From positions 1-64,000 of the IMG/VR virus record IMGVR_UViG_3300022924_000016: a stretch of DNA of 64,000 bases; one strand, 5' to 3'. Source of the stretch: a virus. Positions 14,507 through 21,701 of the stretch are shown in pieces (position 1 is the first letter of the stretch; each line of letters begins with the position of its first letter). Made by a program: the position numbers and the translations under genes. The notes below the pieces were generated by a model. It was given only the letters and a program-made list of their open reading frames with translations, made no database searches and was not told the DNA's origin.

Positions 14507-14650
14507 TTAGATTTTAGGTTGTTTCTTTGCCTCTGAATACTCTTTAAAAAATTTAACTCCAAAATATTGCAAGTTTTCATCTTTGCTTAATTTGTCGTAA
14601 CTTCCTGAATAAACTTTGTTATCAACTGGACTTTTATAATAAACTAGCAT
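14507..14650 (-). CDS. hypothetical protein, 47 aa
   Basis: MLVYYKSPVDNKVYSGSYDK leads into a helix (LQYFGVKFFKEYSEAKK). It ends 4 bases before the start of the next gene. Unknown function. Confidence 0.7.
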   Translation of the reverse strand: MLVYYKSPVDNKVYSGSYDKLSKDENLQYFGVKFFKEYSEAKKQPKI

Positions 14651-14655
14651 AGCTT

Positions 14656-14928
14656 TTACTTTTTAAATTTATATTCTCTTACGGTTTTACTTTGTTTGTC
14701 GGGCGAAGTTGAAACAAGCTTAACCACAACATAACCCGCATAAGTATAGGCACGTGTAACAGTTTCAGAACCTCCTAAACGTCTGAACCACTTAACGGTG
14801 TCTTCATTTGTAGTTAATCGGTGTTGCTCTTCTGTTACCTCTTCAACTTCTTTGCTTATTTCTTTGTAGGCGTTTTTTGTGCCTGCTTTTTTCTCTAACT
14901 TTGTTTTAGTTTCTATGATTGTGTACAT
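14656..14928 (-). CDS. hypothetical protein, 90 aa
   Basis: MYTIIETKTKLEKKAGTKN starts a beta-rich basic protein: WFRRLGGSETVTRAYTYAGYVVVKLVSTSP, by strands, with a basic end (SKTVREYKFKK). A small beta-barrel is possible. Unknown function. Confidence 0.75.
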   Translation of the reverse strand: MYTIIETKTKLEKKAGTKNAYKEISKEVEEVTEEQHRLTTNEDTVKWFRRLGGSETVTRAYTYAGYVVVKLVSTSPDKQSKTVREYKFKK

Positions 14929-14932
14929 AATA

Positions 14933-15259
14933 CTATTTTTTTGTAATTAATTTAATAGCTTTTTTAATTGCAGTTTCTATGTGGGAATCATTGCATCCGT
15001 CTGGATAGCTTTTAAAATCGTAATCGAAATTTAAAATATTTTCGCCTGGATTTTCTACTAACTCGCCATCAACTAAGGAAAATTTTCTTTTTAAAATTCC
15101 TTCAGAAATTACTAAACGATTATGTTTTTGTCCTTCTGAAAATTCATTATAAACCATACTATGTAAACGCAAAACGCCTACAGAATCAAGGTCAAAATAT
15201 TTATGAAAAATAGTTAATACTTTAACTAATACTTCAAATTGGTTAACTGGATATTTCAT
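14933..15259 (-). CDS. hypothetical protein, 108 aa
   Basis: MKYPVNQFEVLVKVLTIF begins a helix, then a strand and loop region (VLRLHSMVYNEFSEGQKHNRLVI) and a C-terminal basic helix. Mixed alpha-beta; unknown function. Confidence 0.75.
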   Translation of the reverse strand: MKYPVNQFEVLVKVLTIFHKYFDLDSVGVLRLHSMVYNEFSEGQKHNRLVISEGILKRKFSLVDGELVENPGENILNFDYDFKSYPDGCNDSHIETAIKKAIKLITKK

Positions 15260-15347
15260 AATAATAAGTTTTAAATTGTTTAGTGCCGTTTGCTAATTGA
15301 ATAGCCACAACTATATTGAACGGCTTTTTGTTTTTCTTTTCCCGCAT
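15243..15347 (-). CDS. possible small basic protein, 34 aa
   Basis: ATG at 15347 opens MREKKNKKPFNIVVAIQL and closes inside the start of the next gene (overlap 17 bases). The composition is protein-like with a basic N-terminus. It follows the terminator at 15378-15399 closely. Confidence 0.4.
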   Translation of the reverse strand: MREKKNKKPFNIVVAIQLANGTKQFKTYYYEISS

Positions 15348-15377
15348 TTCGCCAACAAAAAAGAATTAATAATATAT

Positions 15378-15399
15378 AAAAAATCCCTACTAAATAGGG
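15378..15399 (-). terminator. terminator of the noncoding unit, distal
   Basis: On the minus strand CCCTA/TAGGG (15385-15389 with 15395-15399) forms a 5-bp stem with a 5-base loop, followed by ATTTTTTAT. The stem is short but GC-rich for this genome and the T tract is clear. Confidence 0.55.
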
Positions 15400-15757
15400 C
15401 GTGATAATTTTCGATAAATTTAATAATAGTTTTTAATTAGAACCTTAACTAACTATGACTTTTCTCGCACCCTGCAATCGCTCGGCTAAATTAATAGTGA
15501 GTTTTATATGGTACTTTCATAGCTCCCAATTTCCGCAAAAAAGATAAAACAACCGTTTATATCATCTTAATCACTTATTGTTAAAACCCAGGCAAAGTCT
15601 TAGAGAGTTGGTTTAAAGCCTGTCAGTATTTCAAAGGACTGTAATATAATTCTTTTGTAAAGGTAAGCAACTTAAATCTAATAACCTAATTTATTTTGTT
15701 AAATTTTTCGGGCGAAAAAAGAAACTAAACAAAGGATAAAAAGAACTGCTTAACTAA
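15400..15757 (-). ncRNA. candidate noncoding transcript, 220-370 nt
   Basis: A canonical promoter at 15765-15794 fires leftward into sequence with no open frame longer than about 10 codons. Two hairpins followed by T tracts lie downstream (15537-15563 and 15378-15399), so the RNA would be about 220 or 370 nt. Several inverted repeats occur inside. I cannot match it to a known RNA family. Confidence 0.45.
15537..15563 (-). terminator. proximal terminator of the noncoding unit
   Basis: On the minus strand GATATAAAC and GTTTTATC pair over 8 bp with one bulged base and a GGTT loop (15543-15563), followed by TTTTTT (15537-15542). Confidence 0.55.
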
Positions 15758-15764
15758 TACATTA

Positions 15765-15794
15765 CAAAGATAAGGAAGTTAATTGAATAAACAA
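15765..15794 (-). promoter_or_regulatory. promoter TTG-N19-TATCTTTG
   Basis: Exact match to the Bacteroidetes consensus: -33 TTG at 15792-15794, spacer of 19 bases, -7 TATCTTTG at 15765-15772. It directs leftward transcription into the gene-free interval. Confidence 0.75.
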
Positions 15795-16061
15795 TAACTA
15801 AAAGTGTTAAAGTTTATAATTAATTTCAATACCTCAAAAAGAACTTTGTTGACTAACAACATTACAAAGGTCAGCATAAAATAATTAAAATAAAAATAGG
15901 ATATGAATTATTATTTTTGTATTACGTGCGGGCGCGATCATATTATTAGAAAAGCATTTGATTTGATTTGTTATTTATTAAATCCTGAGCAAAAAGAAAA
16001 CTAAAAACAGGAGCAACAACTGCTAATAACATAACTAAATAAGAGTAGTAAAACAGTAGCA

Positions 16062-16091
16062 CAAAAGTAACTAAGATAGTAACCAAGGCAA
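16062..16091 (-). promoter_or_regulatory. promoter TTG-N19-TACTTTTG
   Basis: -33 TTG at 16089-16091, spacer of 19 bases, -7 TACTTTTG at 16062-16069. It points into the same gene-free interval about 300 bases upstream of the 15765 promoter. Confidence 0.7.
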
Positions 16092-16142
16092 GCACTTTTT
16101 TCCAGGTTCAAACTTTTTGGCTTCTAAGGCTCGAAAATAGTT

Positions 16143-16230
16143 TTGAGATAGCAAGGTAGGGAGTACCAAACAAACAGCCCGTCTTGAACCAGTGGAACCC
16201 TAAGGTGGACAGGTGCAATACCACTCTCAA
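16143..16230. ncRNA. GC-richer structured block beside HNH gene
   Basis: A 6-bp closing stem TTGAGA/TCTCAA (16143-16148 with 16225-16230) encloses small hairpins: GGTA/TACC (16155-16167), ACC/GGT (16198-16207) and GGT/ACC (16212-16222). It starts 8 bases beyond the stop of the HNH gene. The strand is uncertain; a plus-strand reading is followed by TAAATTTTTT. Neither a tRNA nor group I intron core elements could be placed with confidence. Confidence 0.35.
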
Positions 16231-16238
16231 TAAATTTT

Positions 16239-17330
16239 TTATATTAGATACTTGTCTACATCTTCCTGCTCAAATATCCAAGTCTTATTTTTTATTATTG
16301 AGTCTATTATGCTTTCACTTACTTCACAAATTTCAGAGAGTTCTGCTATTGTGTGTTTACTTATATTATCCCTTATAAAAGTTGCTTTGTCAAAGTCAGC
16401 TTTTGTATGTCTATTCATTTTACAGTTCATACTTAAGGGAATCCATCTACAATTTTCTGGATTGTATCCTTGGTCGTTATCTCTTCTGTCAATGGATAGA
16501 TGTTCTTTATATCCGTTCTTTAGAGCCCACTTATAAAACTCTTGTGAGTCGTCTAACCACTCTTTATAAATATCTATACCTCTAGATCCGTAATTTTTAT
16601 AATCCTTGCAGTTTTGATTATAACATCTATTCTTCATGGCATGGAAAATTCTTTTGAGCCTTGAGTTTTTTATATTATTATTTTTCTTTTTACCCGCGGA
16701 TTTAGCACAACAGCTCGAATAGAATTCCGCATTTTCTATGGAATAAGTCTTTACTCCTCTACAAATCCTACATAATAAGTCTATAGAATTATTTTTATAA
16801 TCTATATGTTTTATTAGTTTCTTCGCCCCGTTTTTAAGGTAATGCCAATTTCTCTCTTTAATGGGCTTTCTACATCTTTCTTTAGTACAACTACAAGCCT
16901 CTTGCCTAACTGTCGTTATAGTTCTATTGTATGTTTTAGAACAGCTTACACACTCAATTTCAAAAATTCTATGAGATGCTTGTTCATAGTCCTCATTTAA
17001 AATTTTAAATCCATTAATTATACTTCCAATCTCTATTGGTTCTGGCTTCCTCACTTTGTATCCGTCAGGTTTGTAAACCCAAAGTAAATTATCCGCCTTT
17101 ACATTCATATTATTACCATCCTTATATCCCACATAACTGAAATTTTCAGGGTTAGGTATAAATAATCTAGCAACTGTAATTGCAACTAGGAGTTTAGTTT
17201 CTTTACCATCGAAACTAAGTTTAACTACCCTTTGTTTATTCATCTTAAGAATGTTTCCCGTCTTCTTGTTTTTTACCTCTCCATTTTCATTTACTTCAAA
17301 CTGTGGGTATTTTTCTATTGTCTTAAACAT
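16239..17330 (-). CDS. NUMOD4 / HNH-type homing endonuclease
   Basis: The 363-residue protein begins with a NUMOD4-like unit (KYPQFEVNENGEVKNKK, residues 7-23). The middle holds Cys pairs typical of zinc ribbons (CVSCSKTY, CSCTKERC, LCRICRGV). A C-terminal block carries MKNRCYN, YKNYGSRGI, LSIDRRDND and NPENCRW, the pattern of phage homing-type endonucleases with NCRW motifs. The last 45 residues look like a helix-turn-helix (IAELSEICEVSESIIDSII). It stands alone between ordinary genes, so it is a free-standing mobile endonuclease. Its cleavage site cannot be read from the sequence. Confidence 0.8.
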   Translation of the reverse strand: MFKTIEKYPQFEVNENGEVKNKKTGNILKMNKQRVVKLSFDGKETKLLVAITVARLFIPNPENFSYVGYKDGNNMNVKADNLLWVYKPDGYKVRKPEPIEIGSIINGFKILNEDYEQASHRIFEIECVSCSKTYNRTITTVRQEACSCTKERCRKPIKERNWHYLKNGAKKLIKHIDYKNNSIDLLCRICRGVKTYSIENAEFYSSCCAKSAGKKKNNNIKNSRLKRIFHAMKNRCYNQNCKDYKNYGSRGIDIYKEWLDDSQEFYKWALKNGYKEHLSIDRRDNDQGYNPENCRWIPLSMNCKMNRHTKADFDKATFIRDNISKHTIAELSEICEVSESIIDSIIKNKTWIFEQEDVDKYLI

Positions 17331-17399
17331 ATTTCTGTTTGGTTTTTATTTTTCGGCAATTCTCAATAAATTTTTGTATCCTCTCAAAAGAACCATCTT

Positions 17400-17714
17400 C
17401 TAATAATTATATTCTAACCAATAGTCAGGGTTCTCCTGTAATATTTTAAGTAGTCTTTCAACGTAAGCTCTATCCCCTCCATTCAGAGTTTCAGTCCACT
17501 TAAAAGCTTTTTTATCAAAGTTCAGAGGCCTGTAATACTCTTCCCAATCTAATTCTTTACCACTACTTAAGGTTTCTAATTCTATATTTCTAGAGATTTC
17601 ATATCTTATGCTATACCTTGTAGAATCCCAATCTTCTATTTCTGGTGATACAGTATTTAGATAGCCGTTGTCTTTTATTCCTATGTGTTTTATTATGTTT
17701 AAATCTAATCCCAT
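17400..17714 (-). CDS. hypothetical protein, 104 aa
   Basis: MGLDLNIIKHIGIKDNGYL starts a protein of the GLDL-beginning type seen in many phages. A central stretch of charged residues and a Trp-rich end (KAFKWTETLNGGDRAYVERLL) follow. Function unknown. Confidence 0.75.
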   Translation of the reverse strand: MGLDLNIIKHIGIKDNGYLNTVSPEIEDWDSTRYSIRYEISRNIELETLSSGKELDWEEYYRPLNFDKKAFKWTETLNGGDRAYVERLLKILQENPDYWLEYNY

Positions 17715-17838
17715 TTTTAATTTTCTTTTTTCGGCGGTTTTATTATACTCTCTATGAGTTTTTATGTACTCACAACTTATTTAAACCCTTTTCTCAAACT
17801 ATTGATAGCAATATACCACTTGTAAAATTATCGTCTCT

Positions 17839-18114
17839 CTAATCAGTTAAAATCAAATGTCTTCTTTTTCTATTATATTCTCTATACTTATCAGACATAT
17901 AGTTTTCTACTCTTATAATGTAATCGAAGTGTACTAACCACATAGAATCTTCTTCTAAGTTTAATACGTGTGCCATTTGCGCATCTCCATCAATTAAGCT
18001 TACCTTGCATACATCTACTGTTCTATTCTTATATATCCAAATAATTGAATTTTCTTGTATTTGGTTTTCTACTGTTGGTATTACTTTATTATCTTTTTGT
18101 TCTAGTTGTTCCAT
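17839..18114 (-). CDS. hypothetical protein, 91 aa
   Basis: I chose the ATG at 18114 (MEQLEQKDNKVIPTVENQ), 3 bases after the frameshifted upstream gene; the open frame further up overlaps that gene. A strand-rich core (IIWIYKNRTVDVCKVSLIDG) suggests a small beta-barrel, and the tail is basic (YREYNRKRRHLI). Confidence 0.75.
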   Translation of the reverse strand: MEQLEQKDNKVIPTVENQIQENSIIWIYKNRTVDVCKVSLIDGDAQMAHVLNLEEDSMWLVHFDYIIRVENYMSDKYREYNRKRRHLILTD

Positions 18115-18116
18115 TT

Positions 18117-18264
18117 TTAGTTTTCTTTTTGCGTGATTAATTCGGGAGCCTCTTCTCGCCATGCCGTAAAGCAATTAGCATCGTCGTTCTCTGCTTTTTC
18201 AAATCCCTTGTAAAAACATTTTTTACCAAAGGCTATTAAATCTTCTTTTTGTATAGTTTTTCAT
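18117..18264 (-). pseudogene. frameshifted small gene, 48 aa if repaired
   Basis: The ATG at 18264 is followed by AAAAAC, and its own frame stops after 13 codons. Skipping one A gives MKTIQKEDLIAFGKKCFYKG and an open frame to the stop at 18117-18119, with convincing content (FEKAENDDANCFTAWREE, ITQKEN). No ATG, GTG or TTG exists in that frame. This mirrors the gene at 13540-13726. Confidence 0.75.
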
Positions 18265-18296
18265 TTGTTTTATTTTTTATCCGCCAATTTTTAAAA

Positions 18297-18530
18297 TTAA
18301 AGATATTTTACAGTCCTTACTATGTCATTGACAACATCTCCAAAGCATATTACTGTTGGTTGTGAGTATCTTTGTTCTAATGTTTTAAACTCAGGAGTTT
18401 CTTTCAACCCTTCTCTTACCATTTTAGCCATATCCTGTAATCCTTGAGTATGTTGTTTTTGCAAGTCATTTAATTTTGACAATTCTTTGCAATGGGTTAT
18501 CAGTTTTTGTATTACGTCTTGTTTATTCAT
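18297..18530 (-). CDS. hypothetical protein, 77 aa
   Basis: MNKQDVIQKLITHCKELSK begins a long charged helix (LNDLQKQHTQGLQDMAKMVREGL), then CFGDVVNDIVRTVKYL. Mostly alpha-helical, unknown function. Confidence 0.75.
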   Translation of the reverse strand: MNKQDVIQKLITHCKELSKLNDLQKQHTQGLQDMAKMVREGLKETPEFKTLEQRYSQPTVICFGDVVNDIVRTVKYL

Positions 18531-18538
18531 TTTTATTT

Positions 18539-18883
18539 TTAAATTAATTCTTTCCCCGCCAAACTAAAATATAGATTCTGAAGTTGGTGTACGTACTCGC
18601 AGTTTAAGCTAAAAGAGTGGTCTGCGATATTTATAACCTCTCTTAATTCCGCTTTGCCTTCTATACTTAAAACTAGATAACAATATTCTTGAATTTGAAT
18701 TGAAAAATTTCCATAAGTGTCATCTCTAAATCCGTTGTTAATAAGAAACTCTTTTGTTAGGGGAATTCCTTGATATTCAGAAGCTATGTTTTTATTTATC
18801 CTAGTAGTACTTAGTCTACTTACTGTTTCTGTCCAGCCGTTTCTTAGTAGTAGGTTGCCTAGTCTTAATTCTTTTATTTTCAT
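18539..18883 (-). CDS. hypothetical protein, 114 aa
   Basis: The protein opens KIKELRLGNLLLRNGWTETVS and continues with a beta-rich sequence (FSIQIQEYCYLVLSIEGKAEL) and a final His/Leu helix (EYVHQLQNLYFSLAGKEL). The LRLGNLL...EYVHQLQNLYFALTGKEL signature is common in phages and genomic islands of Bacteroidetes (recollection). Function unknown. Confidence 0.8.
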   Translation of the reverse strand: MKIKELRLGNLLLRNGWTETVSRLSTTRINKNIASEYQGIPLTKEFLINNGFRDDTYGNFSIQIQEYCYLVLSIEGKAELREVINIADHSFSLNCEYVHQLQNLYFSLAGKELI

Positions 18884-18898
18884 CTTTTTTCCGCGATT

Positions 18899-19288
18899 TT
18901 AATATTTATCTAAAGTTTGTTTTAAGTACTTCCAGATTTTAGGGGCTTTATTAGGCAAATCAGCCAGTCCTACACCAATTTGAGGTATAACTAAAGCTCT
19001 GTATTTCTCGCTTTTTAGAGCCAAATCTACTTTTTCAATATCACTGTTAAATTCTAATAACCAACTGTCAAAATCTGAGTCCTTGTAAAAACTGCTATAT
19101 TGATTGCTAGGGTATTTCTTTGAGAGTATTCCTATGGCATTTTCTTCCCCTCTCATTTCTTTAGCCTGCCCGCCTAGTCCTTTTCTTAAAAGATTATCGC
19201 CAAATAAATAAAGTACATCTAGATTTTGTTTTAACTTCTCCCTCTTTATTATTTTTTCAGTTCTATAAACTGTTATATTGTTTTTCAT
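18899..19288 (-). CDS. macro-like GGQAKEMRGE family protein
   Basis: The 129-residue protein carries LYLFGDN at 28-34, GGQAKEMRGEENAIGI near 39-54, DSDF near 71 and LVIPQIGVGLADLP near 104-117. This ordered set marks a conserved phage family related in appearance to macro-type nucleotide-binding folds (I recall it as DUF7831). A role in binding or editing ADP-ribose-like or nucleotide ligands is plausible and would matter in phage-host conflict, but that is inference. Confidence 0.65.
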   Translation of the reverse strand: MKNNITVYRTEKIIKREKLKQNLDVLYLFGDNLLRKGLGGQAKEMRGEENAIGILSKKYPSNQYSSFYKDSDFDSWLLEFNSDIEKVDLALKSEKYRALVIPQIGVGLADLPNKAPKIWKYLKQTLDKY

Positions 19289-19289
19289 T

Positions 19290-19616
19290 TTAAAAACTTA
19301 TTCTTAAAGCTCTAAACCAATTCAATAATTTTAGATATTTCTTTTCAAAACTGTACCCCCAATTACCCGTGAACAAGAAATTAATAGGAAGTAGGAGAAA
19401 CATCAAAATCATAGTCAATATAGCAAAAGGTAATGTCAATCTAGTCCAAAAACTTACAGGCACTTTCTCTTCAGAATAGAAATCCATTTTCATAGCTATA
19501 AACCTGTCACATAGTTCTTCACTGCTTACTTTATTTAATTCTGGAAACAACTCCTTGAATCTTGGGATGTAATTTAGGTCGCTATGAGACCATGTTCTTT
19601 TAAGTTTTCTGTACAT
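19290..19616 (-). CDS. membrane protein, 108 aa
   Basis: A basic N-terminal half (YRKLKRTWSHSDLNYIPRF) precedes two close hydrophobic segments around residues 62-90 (LTLPFAILTMILMFLLLPINFLF). An aromatic-basic tail follows. The function is unknown. Confidence 0.75.
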   Translation of the reverse strand: MYRKLKRTWSHSDLNYIPRFKELFPELNKVSSEELCDRFIAMKMDFYSEEKVPVSFWTRLTLPFAILTMILMFLLLPINFLFTGNWGYSFEKKYLKLLNWFRALRISF

Positions 19617-19681
19617 TTTTATTCGTGTATAATATATTAGTTATTTTAGTTATAATTTACTTTAATTGGATAATATGTTAT

Positions 19682-19873
19682 CTATTCTAAGTTTTTAACA
19701 AGGATATTATAGTAGTTAAATCCGCTTTCTAATATTTCAAAATCAGTTTTAGAAGCTTTCTCTTTAAAACCTATCAGTTTTATGGGATGCCCCTCATAAT
19801 AATCAATTATTATCTCTGCATTCTGATTGTTTCTAACTACTTCACTATCTGTAATAAACTTTGATAAATTCAT
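19682..19873 (-). CDS. hypothetical protein, 63 aa
   Basis: MNLSKFITDSEVVRNNQNA leads to AEIIIDYYEGHPIKLIGFKEK and an aromatic end. Compact alpha-beta; its end overlaps no neighbour and its start overlaps the upstream stop. Unknown function. Confidence 0.7.
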   Translation of the reverse strand: MNLSKFITDSEVVRNNQNAEIIIDYYEGHPIKLIGFKEKASKTDFEILESGFNYYNILVKNLE

Positions 19874-20052
19874 ATTAAATATATTAAAATTTCACTTCCT
19901 ATGTGATTTCCATCTCGAAATCTATGAGATTTTATTTCTTCTTCTATTTGAAACCTTTCTTTTAAGGATTTATCAGAGCAATTTCCCCAACTGTCAGTTT
20001 TTTCTTTTGTAAGTAGTATTTCTTTACTACTGAGTCTTTCTATTTTTATCAT
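19870..20052 (-). CDS. hypothetical protein, 60 aa
   Basis: MIKIERLSSKEILLTKEKT begins a basic, beta-rich protein (SLKERFQIEEEIKSHRFRDG). Coupled to both neighbours by ATGA overlaps. Unknown function. Confidence 0.7.
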   Translation of the reverse strand: MIKIERLSSKEILLTKEKTDSWGNCSDKSLKERFQIEEEIKSHRFRDGNHIGSEILIYLI

Positions 20053-20291
20053 CTTTTAAAAATTAATTCTGAACTTACATCACTACCATTAGACAAACGA
20101 AATTGACCTAGAAAAATACTGTAGTTGGTTATTATCAGAGTATCTTTTCCTAATACTACAGTTTTGCCTAAATTCTCTTGATATTTTTCTCTTTCTGCGC
20201 GATTTTGGCTATCAAATTCTGTAGCTATTGCTAAAAGAATTGTTATTGACACTATAGCTAGAATTGAAAACAGTAAAATTAATTTTTTCAT
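20049..20291 (-). CDS. N-terminally anchored membrane protein, 80 aa
   Basis: The N-terminus MKKLILLFSILAIVSITILL is a signal-anchor helix. There is no lipobox cysteine and no clear cleavage site. The remaining 55 residues are beta-rich (KTVVLGKDTLIITNYSIFLG) and would lie in the periplasm. Function unknown. Confidence 0.75.
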   Translation of the reverse strand: MKKLILLFSILAIVSITILLAIATEFDSQNRAEREKYQENLGKTVVLGKDTLIITNYSIFLGQFRLSNGSDVSSELIFKR

Positions 20292-20303
20292 ATAATCACT
20301 TTA

Positions 20304-20513
20304 TTATTTTATAAACTCGGTTCCTCTTGAAAGACTTTGTGGATCATACCACTCTTTGCAAATCAAAACTGTTTCTCTAGATTTTAATTCTTTTAATATT
20401 TCTGATCCTTGCTTCTCACCAAAACGTTTTAAAATATAATCCTCGTCTTCATAAGGACTTAGAGAGTACTCTTTTAGATTTTCTGGCGGATCATAAGTTT
20501 TTATTATTTTCAT
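20304..20513 (-). CDS. hypothetical protein, 69 aa
   Basis: MKIIKTYDPPENLKEYSLS, acidic middle (PYEDEDYILKRFGEKQG), then a strand ETVLICKEWYDP. Small soluble protein, unknown. Confidence 0.7.
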   Translation of the reverse strand: MKIIKTYDPPENLKEYSLSPYEDEDYILKRFGEKQGSEILKELKSRETVLICKEWYDPQSLSRGTEFIK

Positions 20514-21220
20514 AGACCTAAAGAGGCTTTAACTTTTTTATGCGCCAATTCTTTTATGACATCATCTGTCAACATTTCTTTAGCTTTATCTACAATGAGC
20601 TGTTTTAAATCCATATCTTCCATAGCAACTTTCAAGCCCTCTCTAAAACAGTTCTCTAAAGCCCAGTCAAACGCATCTTCAAATTTATTAGCTTTATTGC
20701 TAACCCAAGATTTTTTAAAGTACTCATCTAAACTGTTATTTATATTTTCTCGGTTTTTGTCAACTGCCTTCAAAACCATTTGCTTCATTGATTCTAAAGC
20801 CATCTCTTTTAATTCTGCTACTGTAAATTCTATCTTATCCATTTTTAAAGTGTTTCTGTAATTGTTTTTTTTAAATTCTTTCTCCACCATTTCTAAGTTC
20901 TCCTTAGACTTTTTTAAACTAAGTCTCTGCTGTTCTTTTAATTCCTCAGGCTTTAATATAAAATTCGCCAAAGACAGTTGAAAAGAAGAGTCGGATAGGC
21001 AAGCTTCATACCAATTAAATAGATTATCTTTTGATATGCTATATCTAAAACAGTCTAATACATTCTGAAAATCAAAAAAATAATCTGCAAATTCAAAAAC
21101 TGTTCCTATATCTCCCGCAACCCAATAATAATCCAAATCCTCATCCAAGCTTAGATTAAAATACTTCTTAATCCACTCTTGAGTAATTTTTTCTGTTAAT
21201 TTATTCCAATCTTCTATCAT
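20510..21220 (-). CDS. hypothetical helical protein, 236 aa
   Basis: I chose the ATG at 21220 (MIEDWNKLTEKITQEW), which overlaps the upstream stop as ATGA; a GTG lies 4 codons earlier. The protein is almost entirely helical and charged, with long Lys/Glu helices (LKEQQRLSLKKSKENLEMVEK by register) and an internal FDWALENCFREGLKVAMEDM segment. It is the largest unrecognised gene of the array. Confidence 0.8.
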   Translation of the reverse strand: MIEDWNKLTEKITQEWIKKYFNLSLDEDLDYYWVAGDIGTVFEFADYFFDFQNVLDCFRYSISKDNLFNWYEACLSDSSFQLSLANFILKPEELKEQQRLSLKKSKENLEMVEKEFKKNNYRNTLKMDKIEFTVAELKEMALESMKQMVLKAVDKNRENINNSLDEYFKKSWVSNKANKFEDAFDWALENCFREGLKVAMEDMDLKQLIVDKAKEMLTDDVIKELAHKKVKASLGL

Positions 21221-21522
21221 ACTTTTAACCACTCTTTTAAGTCTTCTATTAAAGTTTTTTCTGCGCCCGTTTCTGATATATGCGTCAATTTACCTTTATG
21301 GTAAGCAAAGTAACCACAATCTTTACCGCCTATTTCCAAAGAAAATTCATTATCCGAATCTATTTTCCAATCTACAATCAATGTTCCAATTTTTGATTTA
21401 TAAATATCTGTTATTTTAGAGTGGTGTTCACTAACAAGAGCAATTATTTTCAGACTACTTATATAAACAGATTCGCTTACATCCGCTTCTACTATTTCTT
21501 TAAGTATTTCTAGTTTCGTCAT
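21217..21522 (-). CDS. hypothetical protein, 101 aa
   Basis: MTKLEILKEIVEADVSESV is a helical start followed by a beta part (IGTLIVDWKIDSDNEFSLEIG) and a helix. Unknown function. Confidence 0.75.
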   Translation of the reverse strand: MTKLEILKEIVEADVSESVYISSLKIIALVSEHHSKITDIYKSKIGTLIVDWKIDSDNEFSLEIGGKDCGYFAYHKGKLTHISETGAEKTLIEDLKEWLKV

Positions 21523-21701
21523 CCTTTTATTTTATCTGAAATATCTTCTAAAACTATTTCCATTGCTCTGTCTAAACTGTTTACTTTTGCGGGGATATGC
21601 CAAACAGTTTCTTTTTGATCGGGCGTTGTAGCTATAATCCAAAAAGGTTTTCCATCATCACCTATGTCAAACTGTATATAAAAACCTTTATATCGTTTCA
21701 T
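21519..21701 (-). CDS. hypothetical protein, 60 aa
   Basis: MKRYKGFYIQFDIGDDGKP, then WIIATTPDQKETVWHIPA and a helix (LDRAMEIVLEDISDKI). A strand-strand-helix arrangement. Coupled to the next gene by ATGA. Unknown function. Confidence 0.75.
   Translation of the reverse strand: MKRYKGFYIQFDIGDDGKPFWIIATTPDQKETVWHIPAKVNSLDRAMEIVLEDISDKIKG

Larger units (their letters stand above)
15348..16238. other. 890-base region without a convincing gene
   Basis: Both strands are broken by stops here. The region holds two minus-strand terminator hairpins, two strong promoters and one weaker related box (GACCTTTG at about 15874-15881), and a GC-richer structured block next to the HNH gene. A 33-codon frame on the plus strand (15903-16004, with CITC) runs against all neighbours and I do not call it. 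The region looks regulatory or RNA-coding. Confidence 0.6.

Noticed and set aside
15903-16004. 33-codon plus-strand frame with a CITC motif
   Set aside because: It runs against all neighbours, lies in a promoter-rich gene-free interval and has no ribosome-site evidence. Chance frames of this size are common.
16095-17400. Group I intron around the HNH gene
   Set aside because: The P, Q, R and S core elements could not be placed and both flanking genes end naturally, so no gene is interrupted.
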